From: Pyrobaculum oguniense TE7
GTDB lineage: Archaea; Thermoproteota; Thermoprotei; Thermoproteales; Thermoproteaceae
Length of the DNA stretch: 64,000 bases
Direction: 5' to 3'
Assembly: GCA_000247545.1 (NCBI GenBank)
Contig: CP003316.1
Location: 2,327,233 to 2,391,232, forward strand
How positions within the stretch are numbered: position 1 is the first letter of the stretch; every line of letters starts with the position of its first letter. Positions 33,808 to 42,229 of the stretch are shown here, in pieces. A program made the translations under genes and the position numbers. The notes under the pieces were generated by a model, which was not told where the DNA came from, searched no databases, and saw only the letters and a list, made by a program, of their open reading frames with translations.

Positions 33808-34128
33808 GTGATTGAAGTTGTGGCCTTTCTCCCCGTCGAGGTGGGGGTGTGCAAGACATGCGACTTGGCAAAAAATGTGGGGATAAGGGCCACAGTGTTG
33901 CTTGAGGGAAACGAGCTGTCTCAGCTGTTAGGAATTCCGTCCAAACTAGGAGAGAGGGCAGTGAGGTTTACTAACCCCATGTCTCTTAGAGGGCTTTACC
34001 TCATGCTGAAATATCGCACGGGGAAGCTACCGCTGGTTATTTACAACGGTAAGCTAATACACAGCGGCCCCATAAACGCTGTGGATCGAGACAAAATTCT
34101 CGAAATACTTGGCACAGAGACGGATTAG
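33808..34128 (+). CDS. Thioredoxin-fold-like protein with CxxC
   Basis: A 106-residue protein with a first beta strand, then VCKTCDLAKN (CxxC near residue 15) at the start of a helix, and a later LPLVIYNGKLIHSG strand whose proline could be the cis-proline of the thioredoxin fold. Between them a helix-rich segment is longer than in glutaredoxin. It precedes superoxide dismutase by 38 bases, suggesting a redox role. The family is not certain. Confidence 0.58.
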   Translation: MIEVVAFLPVEVGVCKTCDLAKNVGIRATVLLEGNELSQLLGIPSKLGERAVRFTNPMSLRGLYLMLKYRTGKLPLVIYNGKLIHSGPINAVDRDKILEILGTETD

Positions 34129-34166
34129 GCTTGTTTATTTTTAAAAAGTCAAAACGAGGAGGGGGC

Positions 34167-34802
34167 ATGGTAACAACGAAAAGGTACACCCTACCACAAC
34201 TCCCATACGCCTACAACGCCCTAGAGCCGTACATTGCCGAGGAGATTATGAGACTTCACCACCAGAAGCACCACCAGGGCTACGTAAACGGGGCGAACGC
34301 CGCCTTGGAGAAGCTGGAGAAGTTCAGGAAGGGCGAGGCGCAGATCGACATTAGGGCGGTGCTGAGGGATCTCTCCTTCCACCTAAACGGTCACATACTG
34401 CACTCCATCTTCTGGCCCAACATGGCGCCGCCGGGAAAGGGCGGCGGCAAGCCGGGAGGGAGGACCGCCGACTTGATAAACAAGTTCTTCGGCTCCTTCG
34501 AAAAGTTCAAGGAGGAGTTCTCCCAAGCGGCGAAAAACGTTGAAGGCGTTGGCTGGGCCATATTGGTGTACGAACCTCTCGAGGAGCAACTCCTAGTACT
34601 CCAGGTGGAGAAGCACAACCTAATGCACGCCGCAGACGCCCAGGTGCTACTTGCGTTAGATGTCTGGGAGCACGCCTACTACCTACAGTACAAAAACGAC
34701 AGGGGGAGCTACGTCGATAACTGGTGGAACGTGGTCAACTGGGACGACGTGGAGCGCCGGCTAGAAAAAGCGCTGAACGGCCAGATAGCGTTGAAAATAT
34801 AA
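34167..34802 (+). CDS. sod: Superoxide dismutase (Fe/Mn type)
   Basis: A 211-residue enzyme that dismutates superoxide. The metal ligands of the Fe/Mn family are seen: His in EIMRLHHQKHHQGYV (about residue 30), His in LNGHILHSIFW (near 83), and Asp/His in LALDVWEHAYYLQYKN (near 168/172). Start ATG 34167 has both a TATA-like TTTATTTTTAAAAAG centred about 26 bases upstream and an AGGAGGGGG stretch; the frame continues upstream to 34131 but that part encodes only the promoter. Length equals other Pyrobaculum-type enzymes. Whether iron or manganese is used cannot be told. Confidence 0.94.
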   Translation: MVTTKRYTLPQLPYAYNALEPYIAEEIMRLHHQKHHQGYVNGANAALEKLEKFRKGEAQIDIRAVLRDLSFHLNGHILHSIFWPNMAPPGKGGGKPGGRTADLINKFFGSFEKFKEEFSQAAKNVEGVGWAILVYEPLEEQLLVLQVEKHNLMHAADAQVLLALDVWEHAYYLQYKNDRGSYVDNWWNVVNWDDVERRLEKALNGQIALKI

Positions 34803-34812
34803 GCCAACCGGT

Positions 34813-35500
34813 TTACGCGTTTTTCCTAGACTCCCGCATTTCCACAATTAATGTTAATAAGCCGCACTTCAGCACCAAGGCGCCGCCTAAAGCACGTTGG
34901 TGGTAGTGCTTGTCCCAGAAACATAAAGGCGAATAGAGGCGCGAAAACTAGGTCGAGGTAGCTCAGGACAAGTGTGTGCTTATCCTCATGAGGGTGTCAT
35001 CAAGCCGTCGAGGCTATAGCCGATTGGTAGAGGACTATGCGCGCCGGCTTAACTGACCTAATCGAGGGCTTGTATGCGGCTATTAGAAGGCCGTAGAGGA
35101 AGCCGCTTGCCAACGTAGCCAAGGCGCCGGGCCCGCCGCTGAGGTCCAGGGCTTTATCACAACGGCGGCTCCGACGAAGGTACCCGTTAAGCCGAGCCTA
35201 ATTTATCTTTTTCTCCGAGAATGCGCATAACGATCACGGCGAAGAGATGATCTGTGTAGTAGAGAACTACGCCTTCGGTGACCGATATTAATGACACGGC
35301 GTGGAAAAGCAGTATCCAGTTCAGCGTGAGAATGCCGGAGAGAAAGACGTTCCTGTCCAGGCCGTTGAGCTCCCTTCTTTAAGAAGAGTATAGCAAAAGG
35401 ACCACGGCCTTTGTTTAGCCTCCCACTGCCATATAGATGTGGTCAACGCCGCCGTCAAACCTGGCTGTTTTGCTGCTCCATAGTAGGAGCGGGCTTTCTA
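34813..35500 (-). pseudogene. Decayed EamA/DMT-type transporter
   Basis: On the minus strand, pieces of a ten-helix drug/metabolite transporter can be read in several frames. They are: LNGLDRNVFLSGILTLNWIL then HAVSLISVTEGVVLYY and DHLFAVIVMRILGEK; LGLTGTFVGAAVVIKPW; GALATLASGFLYGLLIAAYK; LSYLDLVFAPLFAFMFLGQA; and, after another shift, ALGGALVLKCGLLTLIVEMR ending in TAA at 34813-34815. The order is that of an EamA protein (two repeated halves, each ending in a Glu/Gly-containing helix). At least three shifts and stops separate the pieces, so it is dead. Confidence 0.72.
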
Positions 35501-35573
35501 AGGTCCAGCTATTAATGCGCCTTTAACCACCTATACTATTTCGGTGAGCAACTTAGAATAGCCAGCAGAACGC

Positions 35574-35687
35574 TTAACTGCGCCTCATGATATAGACCTC
35601 TCCATCCTCATCGCTTACTATAAGCCGAACCACGACGTCTTCCTCTTTTATCTCTATGTCATATGAGACTAAGTCGCCAAATGCCAC
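35574..35687 (-). CDS. Possible small acidic protein
   Basis: A short frame from GTG 35687 encodes about 37 residues, MAFGDLVSYDIEIKEEDVVV, then RLIVSDEDGEVYIMRRS and TAA. The pattern of alternating charged and beta-branched residues looks protein-like. In-frame codons upstream (THIANALG) extend to the divergent TATA element CTTAAAAAC (35728-35736), so the true start may be a non-standard codon near 35705. Low confidence because of its length. Confidence 0.35.
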   Translation of the reverse strand: MAFGDLVSYDIEIKEEDVVVRLIVSDEDGEVYIMRRS

Positions 35688-35753
35688 GCCCAGCGCGTTT
35701 GCAATATGAGTTCCGCACCGGTGCGGTTTTTAAGTATGAAAAGTGTCACGGAT

Positions 35754-36086
35754 ATGACCATTCACCCTAAGTGGCTTGAGCGGCACTACCGTCACTTCCA
35801 TGAAGCCCTAAGAGGGGCTGAAAGGGGGGACGATCAGTGGGCCTGCTATAATTCTTATGTTGCAGTTAGAACCTTATTGTTGGGCATTTTGGGCGAGGAT
35901 CCCTACGCACCTAAGATGGGCTTGTACTCACTGCCATCCTTGGCCAGAAAGGCTATGCCTGTGTTAAACCCAGAGGCCGAGAAATGCGCTTCCTGTCTCG
36001 AGGACTGGTTTGGGAAGCCGGCGGTTCGGTGTCTTCGTTGTGCCGAGTTGCTGACCGAGGCCTTACAGGCAACGCTTAGGAGTTAG
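35754..36086 (+). CDS. HEPN-like helical protein
   Basis: A 110-residue all-helical protein beginning MTIHPKWLERHYRHFHEALR, with NSYVAVRTLLLGILG and a C-terminal CASCLEDW-x-CLRC region whose four cysteines might bind metal. The layout is that of small HEPN-domain proteins common next to nucleotidyltransferases, but no nucleotidyltransferase is adjacent. Start ATG 35754 fits the TTTTTAAG element at 35726-35733; earlier in-frame ATGs would overlap the TATA. Its stop shares TTAG with the convergent gene. Confidence 0.55.
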   Translation: MTIHPKWLERHYRHFHEALRGAERGDDQWACYNSYVAVRTLLLGILGEDPYAPKMGLYSLPSLARKAMPVLNPEAEKCASCLEDWFGKPAVRCLRCAELLTEALQATLRS

Positions 36087-36505
36087 AAGTCGGCTGAGAC
36101 GTAGGCGCGGCACCTCAGCTCCAAGTGGAGGATATCGCTGAGGGTCTTGCAGAGGGCTGATGAGGCGATCTTCGCCACGTAGTTCCAGTAGAGCCCCCTC
36201 TCGAGGGGGACCAGCTCTGCATCTTGGGAATTGTGCCTCGCCACGGAGTTGACCAATATATAGAGGGACTTCCCCACCAACACCGCCCTTGTCTTCACGT
36301 CGTAGTGCGGCCAGAAGTCGTCACACTTATACACCACAACAAGGGCCTTGGCAAAGATGCGAGGCCACGTAAACATCAAGCTGTCCACTCTGACATTCGC
36401 CGACACCTTACACGGCCTCCCGAAATTGACGGTGTACTCCGCCGGCCCAGAGGCCGAGAGGGAAACGCTCTCGAAATCCACATCAGCCAGTTCGGGAAGC
36501 TCCAT
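36083..36505 (-). CDS. Conserved-looking hypothetical protein
   Basis: A 140-residue soluble protein of mixed strand and helix, starting MELPELADVDFESVSLSASG, with an aromatic DDFWPHYD segment near the middle and two cysteines toward the C-terminus. Start ATG 36505 is placed by TATA element CTTATAAATT near 36526-36535; the frame opens 12 bases earlier. Function unknown; it could bind lipid or RNA, but nothing in the sequence decides. It is monocistronic. Confidence 0.6.
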   Translation of the reverse strand: MELPELADVDFESVSLSASGPAEYTVNFGRPCKVSANVRVDSLMFTWPRIFAKALVVVYKCDDFWPHYDVKTRAVLVGKSLYILVNSVARHNSQDAELVPLERGLYWNYVAKIASSALCKTLSDILHLELRCRAYVSADF

Positions 36506-36950
36506 GTAGAAGCACACGGGGGAATTTATAAGCCTAGACGTCGGCTCTTACTTCACTTTAAGCCTTTATAAATGACAAACCTCGCACGCATGCACCTTAA
36601 CCAACAAGAATAATCTGGGGCTCTCCTGCGCGTATAGTGGCAAGGTTTCTGGGCAAACGTTTTTTCAAAATATCATTGCGGATAGGCGGTGACAACATGT
36701 ACAGCGTCTTAGGCCGAGTAGCGATATTGGGATATTTAGATTTCTTCTGTAGTGGTTTAGTTGCTGTTTTTCGGAACATCTAGGCACTTCTGTGAACATA
36801 TAGCTGGACTCCTGCCTGTGGCTGAACGTCAGACTGCAAAACAGGTGGCTGATAATGACGCCTGCGGAGATTCTCCTATTTGAGTGGGTTGTGGTCCTCT
36901 TTGGAGTAGTGTTCTTGCCCGTGCGGAGCTGTCAGTTACTGAAGCTGTCT
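36506..36950. other. Gene-free stretch with protein-like fragments
   Basis: No complete gene is supported. On the + strand, VARFLGKRFFKISLRIGGDN with SVLGRVAILGYLDFF (36628-36780, then stop) and MTPAEILLFEWVVVLFGVVF (from 36854) look like membrane-protein pieces, perhaps a decayed gene. I cannot name a family. Confidence 0.4.
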
Positions 36951-37919
36951 CTATGAAAGCGTTTTTACGACCTTGTTTGCCCATGTGTCGTATAGGCCTT
37001 TTAGGTGGATTAAAGGCGTCCCACTGGTCATCCTATAGGTAAGCCAATTTTTGAATTTTTCAGGATCGGACATGGAGCTCCATATGTCTGGCTCCACTTC
37101 TATATAGCCCCTTGTAATTTCGGATGCCACAGCTTGTGCGACAAGAGATGCCTGCCAGAGGGCTCCCCATCCTATCGGCGGGAGGCCAAGTTTCAGCAAC
37201 GCCGCATCGCCTATTAGGTAGACCCTCTCCAGTTGGGTTTCCATTGTTGCCGGATCTGGCTCTAAATCTGCAACTAGAGGGTGAGGTCTAACCGAGGGTA
37301 CTGAGATGTATAAATCACCGGGCCTATGTTGAGGCGGGTCCTCACTAATTTCTATACCCTTGCCCTCAGCCCACGTCATCCACGGGTTGAGAAGGAACCG
37401 GTAATCATCAGCGACATATACGAGGTGTATTGACACCCTCTTTTCTGGAAACCTCGTCTTTATTGCATACGCGATTTCCTGGAACCCTATTACTGGATTA
37501 AGCTCGTTAACGATGAAGTGTATAGATTGCGCTTTTTCCACATTGTTCCACAACTTTTTAGCTCCTTCTACGTTCCAATACTCCACGCTCCCTAATTTGT
37601 ACGCCCCTGGGGCTAAGACTACGTAATCCCCGCAGACGCTTGGCATAGAGGCAAGTCTTACACACTTTCCGTCTAATGCCTTTGCATTATCCCTTACATG
37701 AATCACCCTTCTAAGCTGAGAAAGGGGGAATAGGAGTTGGTCGAAGTCTATTAAGCCGCCAAAAGCCATTGGGATTCCTATCACAAACTCGTGATTTTCC
37801 TTAGGCTCAATTAAAACAACTCTTGCATCCACCAATTGCAGTAGCCTATAGGCGAAGTATATACCTGCAATCCCGCCGCCAACTACAACGACTTTAGTCA
37901 CATCATTATTTTTCGACAA
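36951..37919 (-). CDS. FAD-dependent NADH/sulfide-quinone oxidoreductase-like
   Basis: A 322-residue flavoprotein: FAD-binding VVVVGGGIAGIYFAYRLL at the N-terminus, a VVLAPGAYKLG strand closing the FAD domain (near 105), and VYLIGDAALLKLGLPPIGWG (near 235), the second FAD contact of type II NADH dehydrogenases and sulfide:quinone reductases. The chain is short (usual 380-430 residues), and paired redox cysteines of SQR are not evident. Membrane-peripheral quinone reduction is likely, but the donor is uncertain. Confidence 0.75.
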   Translation of the reverse strand: MSKNNDVTKVVVVGGGIAGIYFAYRLLQLVDARVVLIEPKENHEFVIGIPMAFGGLIDFDQLLFPLSQLRRVIHVRDNAKALDGKCVRLASMPSVCGDYVVLAPGAYKLGSVEYWNVEGAKKLWNNVEKAQSIHFIVNELNPVIGFQEIAYAIKTRFPEKRVSIHLVYVADDYRFLLNPWMTWAEGKGIEISEDPPQHRPGDLYISVPSVRPHPLVADLEPDPATMETQLERVYLIGDAALLKLGLPPIGWGALWQASLVAQAVASEITRGYIEVEPDIWSSMSDPEKFKNWLTYRMTSGTPLIHLKGLYDTWANKVVKTLS

Positions 37920-37991
37920 ACTTTTATCTCTTATGAGTATTATGTTGCGCGTCGTGTCTTAATATATAGTGGGTCTCGCGGTTGCTAGTAA

Positions 37992-38417
37992 CTAGATCTT
38001 CTTGGAAAGATTGAAAGGCCTTCCCTCTTGCAGTATTTTTTCGGCGATGTCTGGGGCGTATGTTTTTAACTGCTCCGAGATGGACTCGAGAAATTGTAGC
38101 TCTTCCTTTTCGTTTCTCAGTTCGTCGGGGAGCATCCTGGGTATCTCCTCGATTATTGGGTACCAGCGGCCGCATGAGGGGCAGTAGATGACCCCCGTCT
38201 CGATCTCCCACTTGTGGCACTCCTCGCAGGGCAGGGAGTCTGGCTTGGGGTGGTCCTTAATTCTAAGATCGCGGTAGGCGCAATACTCCTCGCAGAAGGG
38301 CTTCCTAGGCCACGTGTACTGCCGCTCGGGGTGCTCCGTGCGTTTTAGGACAACAAGGCGGAGGGGGAAAGTCTTGTCGTAAGGGCAGGCCAAGACGTCC
38401 ATCAGCCTGTACTTCAT
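37992..38417 (-). CDS. Trm112-like zinc protein
   Basis: A 141-residue protein opening MKYRLMDVLACPYDKTFPLRL, the Trm112 start, with a first cysteine at CP, extra cysteines in CEEYCAYR and CEECHKW, and YCPSCGRWYPIIEEIPRMLP. The last segment is the zinc-knuckle and strand shared with Trm112/UPF0434 proteins. In eukaryotes and archaea such proteins activate several methyltransferases, including METTL5-type and TRMT11-type enzymes. Here it is longer than usual, with an inserted Cys-rich loop. The METTL5-like gene at 2607 is a possible client. Confidence 0.78.
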   Translation of the reverse strand: MKYRLMDVLACPYDKTFPLRLVVLKRTEHPERQYTWPRKPFCEEYCAYRDLRIKDHPKPDSLPCEECHKWEIETGVIYCPSCGRWYPIIEEIPRMLPDELRNEKEELQFLESISEQLKTYAPDIAEKILQEGRPFNLSKKI

Positions 38418-38466
38418 TGGAGTCGGAGATAGACGACTTAATAAATTTTAAGCGCCGCTTGGGGCT

Positions 38467-38838
38467 CTACTGCGGAGAAACCGCTACGGCTTGTTGGCAC
38501 GGGCTTAGGGATAGCCCGTCGTGTATAGTGACGCAGCTTTCCAGCATCTTCGCCACGATGCCGTCTAAGACGAATTCGTCCTTGGCAAATAGCACTACAT
38601 CCACTGGCACGCCTCTGCACAGCCTCCTGATCTGCGCCATCTCGTCGAAGTAGTCGGCGTAGCTGGGGACAACGACCATTATGTCGTAGTCGCTGGAGGC
38701 GCTGTGCCTCCCCGCAGCCCTCGAGCCGAAGAGGATAACCGTCACCTTCCCCCCGTACCTCTGGATTATAGACGAGACGCAGCGGGCGAACTCCTCCGGA
38801 TACCTCCTCACTCTCTCGGCAAGGGCCTCCCAGACCAT
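38467..38838 (-). CDS. MNT-type nucleotidyltransferase
   Basis: A 123-residue minimal nucleotidyltransferase. VILFGSRAAGRHSASSDYDI holds the GSx10DxD-like catalytic motif, with a further aspartate in VPVDVVLF. It forms a pair with the HEPN gene just upstream (30-base overlap from ATG 38838; the frame runs on to 38880). MNT/HEPN pairs act as toxin-antitoxin modules in which the MNT protein adenylylates and silences the HEPN RNase. A GGAG a few bases before ATG 38838 supports that start. Confidence 0.78.
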   Translation of the reverse strand: MVWEALAERVRRYPEEFARCVSSIIQRYGGKVTVILFGSRAAGRHSASSDYDIMVVVPSYADYFDEMAQIRRLCRGVPVDVVLFAKDEFVLDGIVAKMLESCVTIHDGLSLSPCQQAVAVSPQ

Positions 38839-39200
38839 TTCTCCACAAGCCCGACAATCAGCTCCATAGCCGATATGCACCTCTTAGCCGTCGCCTCGGT
38901 GTACGGCTTTACGCCGCGGGCTGGATACCTCGCCAAGATGTAGTGGGGCTCCAGCCACTCTGCCTCCCTAAACGCCTCCTCAGGCACTGACTTGCCCACC
39001 TTTTTCAACACCTCTAGTAGCTCTACTAGGCTGTGGGTGAAGGGGTGGGAGCCAGTGGCCTCTACAATCAGCCCCTTTAGCAACATCTCGACTGCTTGGT
39101 GTGCGTTGAAACAGGCTTGGTTGTATATGCCAGACCTCATAGCCATGTAGGCCATTTTCATGAAGGAAGCCGCCCTCTCAATCCAATCGTCAAGTCCCAC
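38808..39200 (-). CDS. HEPN domain protein (MNT partner)
   Basis: A 130-residue helical protein: WIERAASFMKMAYMAMRSGI, YNQACFNAHQAVEMLLKGLI, then HPFTHSLVELLEVL. The second stretch is the hallmark AxQAxE-K helix of HEPN proteins. The candidate RNase motif is weak (ARYPARGVKPY near residue 93 lacks the classical R-x4-6-H spacing), so it may be of the inactive or substrate-binding type. It is the first gene of the MNT/HEPN pair. Confidence 0.78.
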   Translation of the reverse strand: MGLDDWIERAASFMKMAYMAMRSGIYNQACFNAHQAVEMLLKGLIVEATGSHPFTHSLVELLEVLKKVGKSVPEEAFREAEWLEPHYILARYPARGVKPYTEATAKRCISAMELIVGLVEKWSGRPLPRE

Positions 39201-39221
39201 AAGTCGATAATCTGCCTAATA

Positions 39222-40178
39222 TTAATGTGATACCGCCAGTTGGTACAACGTCTTGAAGGACTTGGGGCGCGGCGGCTCTGCCCATGACTTCAACACCACC
39301 CATGCGTTTACCAGAGCCCGGTACTCGAAGCTGATCTTAATCCTGGAGTAGAAGTCGTCGAGCACCGGGAATCCCGTGGCCTGGAGAAAGTTGTAAAGCT
39401 CCTCCAGCTCCCCATCCTTGGGCTTAGCCCGGCCAAAGTTCACCGATCTGCTTGTAACGTGCCTCTCGCCGCCGCCAGGCAGCACCACCTTGCCGTATGC
39501 CGCCTTTAGCCGCCACGTGGCGCTGTCTGTGCTGTCTATTCGCATTACTGCTAGGATGGGCGTCACCGAGGGGCTCCCCATGCCTAAGATGTGGATTGGG
39601 CCCTTGTACTGGGCCCGCACCTCTGCTATCAGCTTCAGCGCCAGCCCCCTCGAACCCTTGGGCGCGCCTTTCGTTATAAGCACATAGGGCACCGCCGCCC
39701 CAATTGCTAGAGCCGGCGCGTCTAGGTACCTGGCCAGGTAGCGCCGGAATAGCCCCACGTCTTTGTAGACGTGGAGCACTGGTATGACAGAATCTCCTAC
39801 CATTTTCCTAAGCTTCTCCCAGTTGCTGTAGCTCTTTTCAAACTTCTTCTCCGCCACGTCGGGGGGGTCCTGCGGCGAGGGGGGCACGTCTAGGGAGAGG
39901 TAGAGCTGGGCGTCGACTCTTCGGTATATCTCGGCTATTTTCTCCAAGTCCACTGAGAGTCCCTTTTTCAATATCTGGTAGCCTCCCGAGTCTATCCACA
40001 GCTCCCCCTCGTACTGCAACACGGCCCTGGGATCCCCCCTAATCTCCAGGGCGTTGACCATCACCGCGGGAACGTCGAAGTAGAGCCAGGGCTTGGGGAT
40101 GGCGTTTAACGGGCTACCCAATACTATCTTCACTTTATTTTGTCTAATGGATTTATAAAAAAGTCCCTGAGACTTCAC
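39222..40178 (-). CDS. tRNA-guanine transglycosylase-like protein
   Basis: A 318-residue TIM-barrel protein related to TGT base-exchange enzymes. LWIDSGGYQIL (about residue 62) matches the DSGGFQ active-site loop, GMGSPSVTPILAVM corresponds to the GxG substrate loop, and MRIDSTDSATW holds the aspartate in the nucleophile position. It lacks the C-terminal PUA part of archaeosine TGT (usually over 480 residues). It may be a stand-alone catalytic paralog, as in DpdA-type DNA deazaguanine enzymes, or modify another RNA. QueF-L for archaeosine is at 47542. The start has a clear TATA-like TTTATAAA stretch in the N-terminal region, so a shorter start is possible. Confidence 0.68.
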   Translation of the reverse strand: MKSQGLFYKSIRQNKVKIVLGSPLNAIPKPWLYFDVPAVMVNALEIRGDPRAVLQYEGELWIDSGGYQILKKGLSVDLEKIAEIYRRVDAQLYLSLDVPPSPQDPPDVAEKKFEKSYSNWEKLRKMVGDSVIPVLHVYKDVGLFRRYLARYLDAPALAIGAAVPYVLITKGAPKGSRGLALKLIAEVRAQYKGPIHILGMGSPSVTPILAVMRIDSTDSATWRLKAAYGKVVLPGGGERHVTSRSVNFGRAKPKDGELEELYNFLQATGFPVLDDFYSRIKISFEYRALVNAWVVLKSWAEPPRPKSFKTLYQLAVSH

Positions 40179-40319
40179 TAAAAGTTTCGGCCAAGTCAGG
40201 TGGTGTAATATTTCTGTATCATCAGTTAGGGCTAAGTGCTTTCACCGCTCAACTCCTGCCGAAGTCATCACGCCAATTTACATGTACGTGGGTATATAAA
40301 GCTGGCCGTGCGGGGGCTT

Positions 40320-40805
40320 GTGTATTTGGTAATTATTAAAAGCGACCGCGAAGAGGTAGTAAAAAGGGTAGGGAGGTCGGTAGAGGGAATTGAGCTGATG
40401 CCCGGCCTATACCTCACATGGACGCCGCGGGAAAAGGTATTGAAGGTCCTAGACGGAGCTAAGAGACAGGCTGTGAGGGAGTGGGAAGAGAGGGGGGAGG
40501 GCCCTGTTTTGGAGACCGCTGTTTTGGAACTCACAGAGGATCAATACAAAGAGATAAGGCCCATGGCGAGGTCGGAGCTGGAGAGAGCTGCGTCGGCGTT
40601 GTTAGAAGAGATGGGTAGGCTTTTGGAAAAAATGCGATCCGGCAAAGGAGGTAAGAACCTACTCGGCTGGTACCGCAACTTAGCGCGGAGATATGAGAAG
40701 CTAGTCAATGCATCTCTAGCCCTAGACATCGAGCCCACTGTTATGGGGCGGCTACGGGATAGGTGGAAAGAGCTGTCTTTGGAGGCGGGCAAGATGAAGT
40801 CATGA
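40320..40805 (+). CDS. Hypothetical coiled-coil protein
   Basis: About 161 residues starting MYLVIIKSDREEVVKRVGRS, a strand and helix, then a long charged helical region (ELERAASALLEEMGRLLEKM) likely to form a coiled coil. GTG 40320 is placed by TATATAAA at 40293-40300; the frame opens further upstream but before the promoter. Its stop overlaps the amidohydrolase start (ATGA), so the two are coupled. No family recognised. Confidence 0.62.
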   Translation: MYLVIIKSDREEVVKRVGRSVEGIELMPGLYLTWTPREKVLKVLDGAKRQAVREWEERGEGPVLETAVLELTEDQYKEIRPMARSELERAASALLEEMGRLLEKMRSGKGGKNLLGWYRNLARRYEKLVNASLALDIEPTVMGRLRDRWKELSLEAGKMKS

Positions 40806-41857
40806 AAGCGAGGTTTAAGGCCCGGTTTGTACTAGCTGGTGAGCTGGAGGTGTTGCAAGACGGCGTGGTTGAGGTAGACGACGGCGGGGTGGTGGTAGGT
40901 GTTGGGAAGTACACTGGAGGGACTGTGGCTGACTTGGGCAATGTGGTGTTGATGCCACAGCTGGTCAACGCCCACGTACATGTCCTCGACGCGGCAATTA
41001 TCGACAGAGACGACATGTACATCGACGACCTTGTGGGATGGCCGTACGGGGTTAAATACCGCCTGGTTAAGGAACATGTTAGTAGGGGGCGCCACATACC
41101 ACTACTCAGGAAAGTGGCTGAGAGGATGAGGCGCTACGGCATTGGGTGCGCCTTGATATACGCAGAATACGCCGCCCGTGACGTGGAGTCGGTGTACAGG
41201 GAGTACGGCGTCGAGGCGATCGTATTTCAAGAAGCGCACGGCGATTTTCCAGACTACCCAAATGTCCAAGTGGCTTCGCCCCTCGACCACCCCGTGGAGT
41301 ACCTCCGGGAGCTGAGGAGGCGCTACAGACTCGTCTCTACCCACGTTTCCGAGACTGAAGACTGCCACGAGGGGGGCGATCTTGAGCTGGCCCTAAAGGA
41401 GCTGGGCGCCGACGTGTTGGTGCACCTCGTCCACGTCACCGACGAGGAGATATCTTCTATACCGCCGGAGAAAACCATCGTGGTTAACCCAAGGGCAAAC
41501 GCCTACTTCGTGGGTAGGGTGGCGCCGGTGCATAAGCTGTTGAGCCTAAAGCCCCTCCTGGGGACAGACAACGTGTTCATGAACGAGCCTGACCCCTGGG
41601 CCGAGATGAAATTCCTACACGCCTACTCAGCAACAGCCGGGTGGAGTATAGGCGAGAGGGAAATACTGGCAATGGCAACTGTGTGGGCGTGGGAAAAAAT
41701 ACGATGTATACCGCCTATTGAGCCAGGTAGGCCTCTAAGGGCTCTCGCCGTGGTTGCGCCCTACGCGGGGGACAAAGTTCTGAAATACCTCGTAAAACGT
41801 GTTGCCCACAGCGACCTTATAGCCTTTGTGGAGGGGAGCCGCATCACCCCCACATAG
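40802..41857 (+). CDS. Metal-dependent amidohydrolase (deaminase-like)
   Basis: A 351-residue amidohydrolase-superfamily enzyme. Metal ligands are seen in VNAHVHVLDAA (HxH near residue 61), STHVSETEDCHEG (near 180), VHLVHVTDEE (near 207) and LGTDNV (Asp near 255), the pattern of the SAH/MTA deaminase and chlorohydrolase group. Length is at the short end of that group. ATG 40802 overlaps the previous stop. Substrate unknown: an aminated purine derivative is plausible by family, but no residue decides it. Confidence 0.76.
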   Translation: MKARFKARFVLAGELEVLQDGVVEVDDGGVVVGVGKYTGGTVADLGNVVLMPQLVNAHVHVLDAAIIDRDDMYIDDLVGWPYGVKYRLVKEHVSRGRHIPLLRKVAERMRRYGIGCALIYAEYAARDVESVYREYGVEAIVFQEAHGDFPDYPNVQVASPLDHPVEYLRELRRRYRLVSTHVSETEDCHEGGDLELALKELGADVLVHLVHVTDEEISSIPPEKTIVVNPRANAYFVGRVAPVHKLLSLKPLLGTDNVFMNEPDPWAEMKFLHAYSATAGWSIGEREILAMATVWAWEKIRCIPPIEPGRPLRALAVVAPYAGDKVLKYLVKRVAHSDLIAFVEGSRITPT

Positions 41858-41911
41858 CGGCTTGAGGCGTGAGGCGGCGAACCGCGGCGCCTCCCGGCTA
41901 CAGCGCGCTTC

Positions 41912-42226
41912 TCACCCTAACACTTCGTAGACTAGGTTGCCCTCGTCGTCCAGCTTCTTCCTGAGCTTGCGCTCTCCCAGTAGCTTTTCCAGCGCCTTAT
42001 ACAGCTCAGATGGGGTTACCCCCCGCCCCTTGGCCCATTTAGTAACGTCGTCTTTTGACGCCCGACCTACCTTCTTGATAAATGCATATAACTCATCTGA
42101 CACGTCCCTAGCCTGACGTACAGGCGGCTCCGTTGCTGTTGGCTTCTTTTCCTCGTCTTTTTTCTCTCCAGCGGCGATGAAGTCGAAAAGCGTGGGGCTT
42201 CTCTTCTCCTCCTTTCTCTTAGCCAT
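41912..42226 (-). CDS. Winged-helix protein with PIP-box-like N-terminus
   Basis: A 104-residue protein: a basic N-terminus with SPTLFDFIAAG (residues 10-20), a charged linker, then a winged helix (RDVSDELYAFIKKVGRASKD, ending LDDEGNLVYEVLG). SPTLFDFI resembles the PCNA-interacting motif (Q-x-x-hydrophobic-x-x-aromatic-aromatic), with Ser for Gln and Ile for the last aromatic. It lies 3 bases after the 42230-42904 gene and near the XPB helicase, hinting at a DNA repair or replication context. This is inference. Confidence 0.6.
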   Translation of the reverse strand: MAKRKEEKRSPTLFDFIAAGEKKDEEKKPTATEPPVRQARDVSDELYAFIKKVGRASKDDVTKWAKGRGVTPSELYKALEKLLGERKLRKKLDDEGNLVYEVLG

Positions 42227-42229
42227 CGA

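Noticed and set aside
36597-36779. 60-codon minus-strand frame
   Set aside because: The opposite strand reads more like protein, and neither has a supported start; recorded only as possible fragments.
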